Positions 16,809 to 24,878 of a DNA stretch of 64,000 nucleotides are shown in pieces (position 1 is the first letter of the stretch; each line of letters begins with the position of its first letter). This DNA is from JAAURS01 sp044923475 (GTDB lineage: Bacteria > Cyanobacteriota > Cyanobacteriia > Thermosynechococcales > Thermosynechococcaceae). The notes beneath the pieces were generated by a model. That model worked only from the letters and a program-made list of their open reading frames with translations. It did not search any database and had not been told where the DNA came from. The position numbers were made by a program, and so were the translations under genes. The DNA lies in contig NZ_CP137338.1 in NCBI RefSeq assembly GCF_044923475.1, positions 124,001 through 188,000 of the forward strand. The letters run 5' to 3'.

Positions 16809-17858
16809 ATGCAAATTCGTTCTCCCCTTTCTTATGTTGTTCTCTTCGGCATCGTGCTGTCATTCGCGATCGGCTGCTCGAATCCGGCCTCTCAGATGAA
16901 AACTGGCACCGATACAGGTGCCTCGCCCACTGCTGTAGCGGGTGCTGTCCGGTTGGGGTTTAGTGCTTGGCCCGGTTGGTTTCCTTGGCAGGTAGCGCAA
17001 GAAGCAGGCATTTTTCAAAAAAATAACGTTCCAGTCGAGCTGAAATGGTTTGATGGCTATCTGGAGTCCATCAGCACCCTCACCGCCGGACAAATTGATG
17101 CCAACAGCCAAACCCTGGGCGATACAGTCAGTTCCGTTGCAGGAGGAGCGGATCAGGTGGTGGTGTTGGTGAACGACAACTCCACGGGTAACGACAAAAT
17201 CATTGTCCGAGATGGCATTAAATCCGTTGCCGACCTGAAGGGCAAAAAAGTTGCCGCTGAAGAGGGGACGGTGGATCACTTCTTACTTCTGCAAGGCATG
17301 AAGAAAGCAGGCTTAAGCCCCAAAGATATTCAGTTTGTGCCCTTAGAAACCGGGAAGGCGGCTGCGGCCTTTGTGAGCGGCAAAGTGGATGCTGTGGCGG
17401 TGTTTGCACCCTTTACAACCCAGGCGCTAAAGCTGAAGGGCAGCAGAGAATTGTTCAGTTCTAAGGACTTTCCAGGGTCTATTTCAGATCACCTGGTCTT
17501 TACCCGCAAATTTGTAACTGAGAACCCAGAAAAAGTACAGGCAACGGTCGATTCTTGGTTTGAAACCCTAGACTACATTAAGGCCAACCCTGCTAAAGCC
17601 AATGAAATTATGGCCAAGCGTGCGGGCGTTAGTCTTGATGAATACAAAGCCTATGCAGACGGTACCAAAATATTTACGGTTGAAGAAAATATCAAAGCGT
17701 TTCAGCCTGGCAGCACGATGACCTCTCTTCCCTTTGCTGCTAAAGAAATGAGCAAATTCCTGACCGAAGTGGGTTTAGCGAAGACAACCCCAGACACCAG
17801 TAAAATCTTTGACGATCGCTTTGTGAAAGCCTACGCCCAAAAAGCTAAAAAATCCTAA
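16809..17858 (+). CDS. ABC importer substrate-binding lipoprotein (SsuA/NMT1-like), probable guanidine binder
   Basis: A 349-residue periplasmic binding protein. The signal peptide ends in the lipobox FAIGC with Cys23, so it should be lipid-anchored. The mature protein has the THI5/NMT1-SsuA pattern: VRLGFSAWPGWFPWQVAQEAGIF, ADLKGKKVAAEEGTVDHFLL and the hinge KVDAVAVFAPF. By homology alone it would be called a nitrate/sulfonate/taurine-binding protein. The upstream guanidine-I riboswitch argues that the ligand is guanidinium, as for comparable operons. The permease follows after 42 bp and the ATPase after that, forming one operon. Confidence 0.88.
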   Translation: MQIRSPLSYVVLFGIVLSFAIGCSNPASQMKTGTDTGASPTAVAGAVRLGFSAWPGWFPWQVAQEAGIFQKNNVPVELKWFDGYLESISTLTAGQIDANSQTLGDTVSSVAGGADQVVVLVNDNSTGNDKIIVRDGIKSVADLKGKKVAAEEGTVDHFLLLQGMKKAGLSPKDIQFVPLETGKAAAAFVSGKVDAVAVFAPFTTQALKLKGSRELFSSKDFPGSISDHLVFTRKFVTENPEKVQATVDSWFETLDYIKANPAKANEIMAKRAGVSLDEYKAYADGTKIFTVEENIKAFQPGSTMTSLPFAAKEMSKFLTEVGLAKTTPDTSKIFDDRFVKAYAQKAKKS

Positions 17859-17900
17859 GCTTTTCTAACCATTGCCCTTACCCCACAGGGATTTAGCATC

Positions 17901-18746
17901 ATGACCCAAAGTCCTGAATCGATTCAGTCGTATCTGAGACCTAAAACCGTTCGTCCAACTGTGTTTTGGCGATTGGCTGAAGACATTCCGCCTCGTCTCA
18001 ATACGGCCCTTGTCATCGCTTCTATTGGCATTCCGCTTGTCCTATGGTGGTTGGTGACAACCTTAGGCAACGTCGATCCTACGTTTTTGCCTTCTCCAGG
18101 CCAGGTGATTGCAGCCTTCGGTCGGCTCTGGCTTTCTGGGGAACTAATGCAAGATACAGTTGCTAGCCTGTGGCGAGTTGGGGTCGGATTTTTATTGGCG
18201 GCACTCCTGTCTATTCCAGTGGGCGTTTTGATGGGCAGTTTTGCCAGTATCCGCGCGCTATTGGAGCCGCTGTTTGGGCTGGTGCGCTATATGCCAGCCC
18301 CTGCTTTTATTCCGCTGTTGATTTTATATCTGGGTATTGGAGAAGAACCCAAAGTTACGCTGATTTTTATCGGAGTGTTCTTCTTTAACTCTTTGATGGT
18401 GATGGATACGGTTAAATTCGTACCCAAAGATCTGATTGAGTCCACCTTCATTTTGGGAGGAAACCGGATCGCCACTCTATTTCAAGTTATTTTCCCTTAC
18501 GTTTTGCCTGGGATTTTAGATGCCTGCCGCATCAATCTCGCTGCCGCTTGGCAGTTGGTCATTGTCTCCGAGCTGATTGCCGCCACAGAGGGCTTAGGCC
18601 GTCGCATTAGCGTTGCGGGCCGCTTTTTGAAAACGGATGAAATTTTTGTGGGTCTGATTGTAATTGGTGTAATTGGCCTCTCGTTCGATTTGCTGTTTCA
18701 GTATTTACTGCGCGTATCCTGTAAGTGGGCCAGCCAAAAACGGTAG
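17901..18746 (+). CDS. ABC importer permease (SsuC/TauC type), probable guanidine uptake
   Basis: A 281-residue inner-membrane protein with about six helices in the BPD_transp_1 fold, the first near residues 34-52. The cytoplasmic EAA-like coupling loop is visible in the region DLIESTFILGGNRIATLFQVIFPYVLPGIL. The segment AAWQLVIVSELIAATEGLGRRI is typical of SsuC/NrtB/TauC permeases. It should form a homodimeric channel with the downstream ATPase. It starts at ATG 17901, and ~76 bp separate it from the ATPase gene. Confidence 0.9.
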   Translation: MTQSPESIQSYLRPKTVRPTVFWRLAEDIPPRLNTALVIASIGIPLVLWWLVTTLGNVDPTFLPSPGQVIAAFGRLWLSGELMQDTVASLWRVGVGFLLAALLSIPVGVLMGSFASIRALLEPLFGLVRYMPAPAFIPLLILYLGIGEEPKVTLIFIGVFFFNSLMVMDTVKFVPKDLIESTFILGGNRIATLFQVIFPYVLPGILDACRINLAAAWQLVIVSELIAATEGLGRRISVAGRFLKTDEIFVGLIVIGVIGLSFDLLFQYLLRVSCKWASQKR

Positions 18747-18822
18747 TTTAGTAACCCGTGTCCCCTGATCGATCGATATCCCTAACCTATAGTGCCCCCT
18801 TTTTCTCCAGAGGTATCACCCC

Positions 18823-19596
18823 GTGTACTTAAAAATTAATTCCCTTCACAAAAACTTTGCGACCAAGAATGGCCCGTTGGTAGTCTTAAAGGACATCAAC
18901 ATGGATATTGAGCAAGGCGAATTTATCTGCGCGGTGGGCGCGTCGGGTTCCGGGAAGTCTACGCTGCTGCGGCAGATTGCAGGGCTGGATCGGCCTTCTT
19001 CTGGGGAGGTGAGGATTGATGGGGAGGTCATTTCAGGACCGGGGCCAGATCGTGGCATGGTGTTTCAGCACTATACGCTCTACCCCTGGATGAATGTTCA
19101 GCAAAATACGGAGTTCGGTCTCAAGCTGTTGGGGGTACCCAAGAAGGTGCGGCGGGAACAGGCCAGCTATTACCTGAGCGTGGTGGGACTAACGCAGTTT
19201 GCCCAAGCGTTGCCCAAGCAGCTCTCTGGCGGCATGAAGCAGCGGGTGGCGATCGCCCGTGCCCTTGCCTCGGAACCCAAGGTGCTGCTGATGGACGAAC
19301 CGTTTGGAGCACTAGACATTCACACTAAAGAGTCGATGCATGAATTCATGCTGGATTTGTGGCATCGCACCAACATCACCATTTTTATGATCACTCACGA
19401 TGTGGAAGAAGCAGTCTTTCTAGCCAATCGGGTGTATGCCTTGGGCGCTCGACCCGGCACCGTGCGCAAGGAAATGACCATTAAGCTACCGAACCGCAGC
19501 AGCAGCGTCAAACGCCACTCCACCTTTCACGACTACCGCGATGAGTTGATGGATCTGATGCGCCAGCATGGGAAGGAAGCGCTTGCGGCGGTCTAA
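18823..19596 (+). CDS. ABC importer ATPase (SsuB/TauB type), probable guanidine uptake
   Basis: A 257-residue nucleotide-binding subunit. Walker A GASGSGKST is near residue 39, the Q-loop in FQHYTLYPW near 77, the signature LSGGMKQRVAIARAL near 130, Walker B VLLMDEPFGALD near 152, and the H-loop in MITHDVEEA. The start is GTG at 18823 with AGAGG upstream. It is the last gene of the riboswitch-controlled operon. No guanidine hydrolase (GdmH), urea carboxylase or urease gene follows, so only uptake is encoded here. Confidence 0.92.
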   Translation: MYLKINSLHKNFATKNGPLVVLKDINMDIEQGEFICAVGASGSGKSTLLRQIAGLDRPSSGEVRIDGEVISGPGPDRGMVFQHYTLYPWMNVQQNTEFGLKLLGVPKKVRREQASYYLSVVGLTQFAQALPKQLSGGMKQRVAIARALASEPKVLLMDEPFGALDIHTKESMHEFMLDLWHRTNITIFMITHDVEEAVFLANRVYALGARPGTVRKEMTIKLPNRSSSVKRHSTFHDYRDELMDLMRQHGKEALAAV

Positions 19597-19727
19597 AGTC
19601 TTAATTTACCGATAAACTTTAACTCCCATGCAAGCATTAAAAGACTATTTTCCCTGCTTGATGAACCCAAGACTAATGCCAACTGCACTAAAAGTAGCAC
19701 TCGTCGTAGGCACCCAGGCATTGGCCG

Positions 19728-19787
19728 ATGAACAACGCGCGCGACAAAGGGGCAGTACCGACGACTGACAGGCGACGGGTTGTTCAT
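19728..19787. repeat. Inverted repeat ATGAACAAC/GTTGTTCAT at the edge of the foreign cassette
   Basis: ATGAACAAC (19728-19736) and GTTGTTCAT (19779-19787) are perfect 9-bp inverted repeats around 42 bases. They lie just beyond the 3' end of the tandem-domain gene on the minus strand and could be its terminator stem or a scar of insertion. No second copy was found at the other edge. Confidence 0.5.
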
Positions 19788-19819
19788 GTAAAAAAGACGA
19801 GATTTAGGGCCGCGCTTGG

Positions 19820-20737
19820 TTAAAAGACCTGAAACAAAGCATTGATGCCACAATCGGGAACATCATATTTTCCATACGCTTTCAAGTAATCAAGGTTTGG
19901 GATAAACCTGCCGCCAACCTCGATAGGCTTGCCTATTCCTATCACCTTGCCCTCATAAGTGAAGGTTCGCTTTGCATCATCCCATACGCCGCTGTCATGG
20001 GGGAAAATCAGCAGCGTGGGACCGAAACCCTTATGATTCATTACAAGGCAATTGTTGGCGATAGCGAGCGGGCCCTTCAGTGGTGCAAGCAGACTTGTCG
20101 TATTTGGATTTCGCGACCAACGGGCAACGCGCACGGCATCGCCCGTTGAGCGCGAAGGATTATGTGCCTTGGCGGTTGGGACGCTAGGTGTGTTTGTGGA
20201 TGGGCTACTGCTTTGCATGCTGGACTCCGGGCTACCGCTGCCAATTGTTCCGTTGACCAGAAAAAAATCAGTGATGCCGCAATCGGGCACTTCATATTTC
20301 CCGCTTTGCTTTAGCTCATCAAGCGTTTTGATTTTGCCGCCGCCAACCCCGATCGGCTCACCAATCCTTGTGACTTTGCCATTGTAGGAAAGACTACGCT
20401 TCGCATTGTCCCACACACCAGTGCGGTAGGGAAAGATCAGCAAAGTCGGGGGCGCGCCCATGTTGCTCATCACCAGGCAGTTATTGACAACCGCCAGTAC
20501 GCCCTTCTTCACCGCAAGCATGCTAGGGCCATTTGCCGACCAACGCGCGACACGGACAAGATTACCCGCTGAACGCGAAGGAATACGCGCCTCGGCGGGT
20601 GGGATGCTAGTTGTGTTTGTGAGTGGGCCATTGCTTTGCATACTGGCCTTCGAATTACCGCTGCCAGTCGCTCCGTTGTATCCAGAAAGCAAGGAGACCG
20701 GCAGCAATAAAGCGATAACTTTTAGCTTATTTGACAA
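19820..20737 (-). CDS. Secreted protein with two tandem copies of an unnamed ~115-residue domain
   Basis: A 305-residue protein starting with a signal peptide (MSNKLKVIALLLPVSLLSGY). The lipobox-like LLSG is followed by Tyr rather than Cys, so it is probably exported without lipidation. Two homologous domains follow, about residues 50-170 and 185-305. Each shows PSRS-x-G, RVARWS, NNCLVM, TLLIFP, GVWD-AKR, GKV-x-IG-PI-VGG and a final VPDCGI, with one conserved Cys in NNCLVM and one in PDCG that could form a disulfide. I cannot name the domain. The only usable start is TTG at 20737, inside the last codons of the protease gene (11-bp overlap), implying coupled translation. A role as inhibitor, chaperone or partner of the protease is an inference. 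Confidence 0.72.
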   Translation of the reverse strand: MSNKLKVIALLLPVSLLSGYNGATGSGNSKASMQSNGPLTNTTSIPPAEARIPSRSAGNLVRVARWSANGPSMLAVKKGVLAVVNNCLVMSNMGAPPTLLIFPYRTGVWDNAKRSLSYNGKVTRIGEPIGVGGGKIKTLDELKQSGKYEVPDCGITDFFLVNGTIGSGSPESSMQSSSPSTNTPSVPTAKAHNPSRSTGDAVRVARWSRNPNTTSLLAPLKGPLAIANNCLVMNHKGFGPTLLIFPHDSGVWDDAKRTFTYEGKVIGIGKPIEVGGRFIPNLDYLKAYGKYDVPDCGINALFQVF

Positions 20738-22211
20738 GTATCGTCACTCCAATCGAAGGAAATGCGTCAACGCTAGTATACGTTGAATATAATGTTGTTC
20801 CATTTTGAACCCCGTTCTGCCAGGCACAGCCAGACATAACTCCAAAAGCGATAGTGCCTGAGAACCATGGGCCGCCACTGTCTCCCCGGAAACAAAGCAA
20901 GGTGCCAGTACCACTTGTTGTTACAGTCCCTGCACCAGACTGGGTATTGCGCACAACAACATATGAGCCACCAGTAGACGGAGTGGTAAGCCCGTTGTTT
21001 GTGGTCGAAATGACTTCACCACAACTTTGCACAACATTGCTGCTGCCCGGTGTCTGCTGACCAAGGTGACAGACAAATGAGCCAGTAGTCGTACCAGCAG
21101 TTGACAACGTACCGTTACCTACTGCCGTTGACGCTCGACTTCGGGTTCCGGTTACTGAACGCGCTACTCCAGTGCCATCATAGTAAAATTCGGCAACAGC
21201 AGTTGGCGTTCCCGAGAGAAACATCAGATCGCCAGCGGGTTGGCGATTTAGCGTTGTTCCCTGGGTCATTACATAGTTAGTGCCTCCATCGTTCAGCGAA
21301 ATTGGATTAGGACTAGGTGGATTAGGTGGTACGCAATGTCCGGCAGTGACCACCCCCGTTTTACCAGTCGTATTATGCTTTGCGGCAAAGGCAGTCAGGC
21401 ACCAGCGCCCAGCCGCAACACTACTGAACTGACCACCCCGCAGCGCAACATTAACAAAACCACCTGGAACTAATTCGATACGATAGGGCACCTTTAGAAA
21501 CTTCGCTGCTTCTGCCGACGCCACATCGGGTGATTTTGCATCGACCATCAACACCACTTCGCCTGTCTTATTATCAACAAAGACATTCTGAAAGCCGGGA
21601 ATGGCAGCAAGGCTTTGCGCGCTCGCATCGATCGCGGCCTGTAACACCTGCACACTATTGGCAGCCGAACCCTTAAACTTCAGGGGTACTTGAGCCTCTT
21701 GCGCAAGGATATCCTCAGCCTGCTCAACTTCGTTATCAGTCAGTTTTAATTTTGCTCGCATTGCCTTGCGTTCGGCGCGCCGCTTGGCCTTGGCCGCAGG
21801 ATCGCGCTCGGCGACTGCGCGCGCTTTTCTTTTGAGTATGCGATCCGGTTTATTCGCTTTTTTGGTGCGCACAACCAGCGAGAATTGCGTGGTGCTATTG
21901 TCAAAATAGCTTCCCGCAAAATCATCGCCTTCCTCAGACTCAGCAGCATCGGCTTCGGCACCGATATCAAACATAATACTCAATCGCTTCGCTGCTTCTT
22001 CATACGACACACCATAAGCTTCGGCATAAAGCTTGGCATCAGCCGCAAGCGCTTCGCCACTATCAAGCAGCGTCGGGTTTGTCTCAGTTTGCGCGTAAGC
22101 CGATGAAAAATTGGAAATAATTATGGTTGATACCAAAAAGCCAAAGATCGACTTGATTTGAAAGTTATGTCCAATTAATCGTGATTGCCCTGATAGTGAG
22201 CGCGGCCTCAT
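20727..22211 (-). CDS. Secreted S1-family serine protease (alpha-lytic/streptogrisin type) with long prodomain
   Basis: A 494-residue preproprotease. The signal peptide spans about residues 20-41, with cleavage near SSAYAQ. A ~210-residue pro-region follows; its basic stretch (KRKARAVAERDPAAKAKRRAERKAM, broken over residues ~128-150) is highly charged. The segment VFVDNKTGEVVLMVDA resembles prodomains of alpha-lytic proteases. The catalytic domain carries TAGHC (His near 291), AGDLMF (Asp near 327) and RGDSGGPW (Ser near 443). Six cysteines around these sites fit three disulfides. The ATG at 22211 has an exact GAGGAG six bases upstream. There are no HIP1 sites in the gene, and such proteases are more usual in proteobacteria and actinobacteria, suggesting transfer. 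Confidence 0.88.
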   Translation of the reverse strand: MRPRSLSGQSRLIGHNFQIKSIFGFLVSTIIISNFSSAYAQTETNPTLLDSGEALAADAKLYAEAYGVSYEEAAKRLSIMFDIGAEADAAESEEGDDFAGSYFDNSTTQFSLVVRTKKANKPDRILKRKARAVAERDPAAKAKRRAERKAMRAKLKLTDNEVEQAEDILAQEAQVPLKFKGSAANSVQVLQAAIDASAQSLAAIPGFQNVFVDNKTGEVVLMVDAKSPDVASAEAAKFLKVPYRIELVPGGFVNVALRGGQFSSVAAGRWCLTAFAAKHNTTGKTGVVTAGHCVPPNPPSPNPISLNDGGTNYVMTQGTTLNRQPAGDLMFLSGTPTAVAEFYYDGTGVARSVTGTRSRASTAVGNGTLSTAGTTTGSFVCHLGQQTPGSSNVVQSCGEVISTTNNGLTTPSTGGSYVVVRNTQSGAGTVTTSGTGTLLCFRGDSGGPWFSGTIAFGVMSGCAWQNGVQNGTTLYSTYTSVDAFPSIGVTILVK

Positions 22212-22728
22212 AATTTACTCCTCACACAATTAGGATCCCTAGGCAAAATTACCCCAATCCATATGGTTTCTCACCATACATCTGGTCGTTGGGAAAGTCA
22301 ACTTCATGCCTTAAAAATGCACCTTGAAGAAAAGATTTTCTTAAGGGATAGGATTGACATTCGCGATACAAACCCATTAATAAACACTAAATCCTACATT
22401 CAGCAGATTGAAGGTTCCCAAAAATATTTTTCACGAAGTGTCAACAATTACAGCAATTCGCCCGAATCTAATTCTCAACTAGAACTCTCTATTGAGAATA
22501 GCTCTATATCTCAGGCAAAGTCTTCATGATTTCAACAGTCGCTCCCAGCAAGGATTTCAGTCATAATTTTAAAATTGACGCTGCAACTTGCCGAACGTGG
22601 TTTTTACAAAGGGGGGAACTAAATCTTCAAGTTCTGCCCTTTTCCGTGTCTTGCTCTTCCAAGATCCTTCCTAACACTCAAGTCCTTTCAAATTTCTTCC
22701 TCTTTTTATCCCTCATGAATAATGCAGG
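22212..22728. other. AT-rich intergenic region upstream of the protease
   Basis: No gene can be supported. Two plus-strand ORFs of 88 and 68 codons lack ribosome sites and family features. The region is AT-rich compared with both flanks and probably includes the right edge of the acquired segment and the protease promoter. At 22217-22227 the plus strand reads ACTCCTCACAC, the complement of the protease ribosome site. Confidence 0.5.
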
Positions 22729-22998
22729 TTAGAGCGCCTGAATCCAGGGATGAATTTCGTAGTTCGTCCAGATGCCGTTTTGCCAATAGGGATCGCCCTC
22801 AACCAGCTCCCGCACGATCGCCTCATTCTCCGCCTCGTAAATCCCAAAGACTAACTTCAGGTCTTGAGTAGGGCCAATGGTGACGAGCGTGCCAGCGGCC
22901 TTTTGCGCGGCCAGTCCGTCCAAGTGCGCTTGGCGATAGGGGGCGCGTTTTTCGAGAACATCTTCGCAATATTCGCCCCACAGCACGTACTTCGCCAT
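22729..22998 (-). CDS. YciI family protein
   Basis: An 89-residue protein starting MAKYVLWGEYCEDVLEKR. The YciI fold is a ferredoxin-like dimer; hallmarks here are RxPYRQAHLDGLAAQKAAGTLVTIGP with its conserved His, and the DPYWQNGIW-x2-YEI-x-PW block near the end. Members have an active-site His-Asp pair and unclear enzymatic roles. The start at ATG 22998 is backed by GAGGGAG eight bases upstream, in preference to the longer reading from 23022. Confidence 0.88.
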   Translation of the reverse strand: MAKYVLWGEYCEDVLEKRAPYRQAHLDGLAAQKAAGTLVTIGPTQDLKLVFGIYEAENEAIVRELVEGDPYWQNGIWTNYEIHPWIQAL

Positions 22999-23112
22999 CT
23001 TTCGGACTCCCTCAAAACTCAACCCAGTGCATCCCGATTATACCGATCGCCGTCCGACCTTCTGCCCCATCGGATCGGGTAGAATGCCTGAGTGACGTGC
23101 CGTGGCTTCCCG

Positions 23113-23742
23113 ATGACTCTACAGGATTTTCAAGTTTGCGATCGCGACTTAACCGCCGACCAGCTCCAGGCGTACCTCCGATCCGATCGCATCGCCGTCG
23201 ATACCGAGACGATGGGCTTGTTGCCCCACCGCGATCGCCTTTGTCTAGTGCAGATTTGCAATGGGGCGGGGCAGATTGCGGTCGTTCGCATCGAGCGCGG
23301 GCAGGCGGAAGCCCCCAATCTCAAAAAGCTTTTTGAAGCGGAATCGGTCGAGAAAATTTTTCATTTTGCCCGGTTCGATATCGCCACGCTCAAGCATCAT
23401 CTGGGCATCCAAACCCAGCCCTTTTTCTGCACCAAAATTGCCAGCAAGCTGATCCGCACCTACAGCCCCCGCCACGGGCTGAAGGAACTGGTTGCCGAAC
23501 TCGAAGGGATCGAACTGGATAAATCCGCTCAAAGTTCCGACTGGGGCAATCCCAAAAACTTGAGCGAAAAGCAGCTCAGCTATGCCGCCAACGACGTGCG
23601 CTACCTCATTCCGGTGCAGCAGACCTTGATTGAAATGCTCAAGCGCGAGGACCGCTGGGAATTGGCGCAGTCTTGCCTAAAGTGCTTGCCGACCTTTGTC
23701 GATCTGGATTTGATGCTCTACGAGAACGTATTCGAGCACTAA
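23113..23742 (+). CDS. RNase D-like 3'-5' exonuclease (DEDD superfamily)
   Basis: A 209-residue exonuclease domain. Exo I is IAVDTETMGL with Asp30 and Glu32, Exo II is FHFARFDIATLKHHLG with the second Asp, and Exo III is YAANDVRYL with Tyr and Asp, giving the DEDDy set. There is no C-terminal HRDC domain, unlike E. coli RNase D (375 residues), so this is the short form common in cyanobacteria. It probably trims RNA 3' ends, but a DNA substrate is not excluded. I start at ATG 23113; a GTG seven codons upstream is possible. recF begins two bases after its stop codon, so the two form an operon. Confidence 0.87.
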   Translation: MTLQDFQVCDRDLTADQLQAYLRSDRIAVDTETMGLLPHRDRLCLVQICNGAGQIAVVRIERGQAEAPNLKKLFEAESVEKIFHFARFDIATLKHHLGIQTQPFFCTKIASKLIRTYSPRHGLKELVAELEGIELDKSAQSSDWGNPKNLSEKQLSYAANDVRYLIPVQQTLIEMLKREDRWELAQSCLKCLPTFVDLDLMLYENVFEH

Positions 23743-23744
23743 AG

Positions 23745-24878
23745 GTGTACCTAGAGCAGCTCCATCTTCAAAATTTCCGCAACTATCAAGACCAGTTCGT
23801 GGTCTTGGGTGCCCCTAAGACGATTTTAGTAGGGGCCAATGCCCAGGGAAAATCCAACCTGCTGGAAGCCGTGGAGCTGCTGTCAACCCTGCGATCGCAT
23901 CGTACCAGCCGCGATCGCGACCTCATTTTAGACGGCGAATCCGTCGGTCAGATTGGCGCTCAGTTGATGAGAGATAGCGGCTCCGTCGACCTGCGCCTGA
24001 CGCTCCACGCCACCGGACGGCGAACGGCAACGGTCCATAGCGAAGCCGTGAAGCGCCAGCTCGATTTTTTAGGCTATATCAACACCGTCCAATTTTCTTG
24101 TCTCGACTTAGATCTGGTCCGGGGTGGCCCCGCCGAACGCCGCGACTGGTTGGATGCAGTACTCGTGCAGCTCGAACCCATCTACGCCCACCTGCTCCAG
24201 CAGTACCAGCAGGTTCTCAAACAGCGCAACGCCTTTCTCAAAAGACTGCGCGCCATCGAAAACCCTCACTCAGATCCGCAACAGCTCCTGCTCTGGAACC
24301 AGCAACTGGCAACCCTCGGCGCGCGCGTGATCCAGCGACGACACCGAATGTTAGGGCGATTAGAACCTCTGGCCCAATCCTGGCATCAGGCCATCAGCGG
24401 CAAAACCGAACACCTCGCCCTCGAATATCACCCCAACGTGCGCCACGACCTCGCCCAGCCCGAACAGCTCTTCCCTGAATTTTTGGACCAGATGCAAGTC
24501 AAGGCGATCGCCGAATATCACCAAGCCGCGTCCCTTGTAGGCCCCCACCGGGATGAGGTGCATCTCACCATCAACCAAACCCCAGCGCGCCAGTACGGTT
24601 CCCAGGGCCAACAGCGCACCCTAGTCTTAGCCCTCAAACTGGCCGAGCTTCAACTGATCGAAGAAGTCATTGGAGAACCACCCCTACTGCTGCTCGACGA
24701 CGTCCTCGCCGAACTTGACCTCAACCGCCAAAACCAGCTCCTAGACGCCATCCAAGATCGCTTTCAAACCCTAATCACGACCACCCATCTGGGCGCGTTT
24801 GACGCAAAGTGGCTCCAATCGGCTGAAATCTTATCCGTCGAAACGGGGCACCTCTCGGCCATGGACGGACCCCATTAA
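23745..24878 (+). CDS. recF: DNA replication/repair protein RecF
   Basis: A 377-residue SMC-like ATPase of recombinational gap repair. Walker A is GANAQGKSNLLEAVELLSTL near residue 29. The recF block VGPHRDEV, the ABC-like signature GSQGQQRTLVLALKLAEL and Walker B PPLLLLDDVLAELD all appear in the expected order. RecF loads with RecO and RecR at ssDNA-dsDNA junctions. The start is GTG 23745, which gives the family N-terminus VYLEQLHLQNFRNY; a longer reading overlaps the upstream nuclease gene. The 3' end overlaps the convergent TonB-like gene by four bases. Confidence 0.95.
   Translation: MYLEQLHLQNFRNYQDQFVVLGAPKTILVGANAQGKSNLLEAVELLSTLRSHRTSRDRDLILDGESVGQIGAQLMRDSGSVDLRLTLHATGRRTATVHSEAVKRQLDFLGYINTVQFSCLDLDLVRGGPAERRDWLDAVLVQLEPIYAHLLQQYQQVLKQRNAFLKRLRAIENPHSDPQQLLLWNQQLATLGARVIQRRHRMLGRLEPLAQSWHQAISGKTEHLALEYHPNVRHDLAQPEQLFPEFLDQMQVKAIAEYHQAASLVGPHRDEVHLTINQTPARQYGSQGQQRTLVLALKLAELQLIEEVIGEPPLLLLDDVLAELDLNRQNQLLDAIQDRFQTLITTTHLGAFDAKWLQSAEILSVETGHLSAMDGPH

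Noticed and set aside
19593..19853. 86-codon minus-strand ORF after the importer ATPase gene
   Set aside because: Overlaps the end of the tandem-domain gene and has no ribosome site or motif.
22217..22227. ACTCCTCACAC as a Yfr1 sRNA gene
   Set aside because: The core motif is present on the plus strand, but the 5' and 3' hairpins and T-run of Yfr1 are missing; it is just the complement of the protease ribosome site.
22263..22732. Two short plus-strand ORFs upstream of yciI
   Set aside because: No ribosome sites and no family features, in AT-rich sequence that is probably intergenic.
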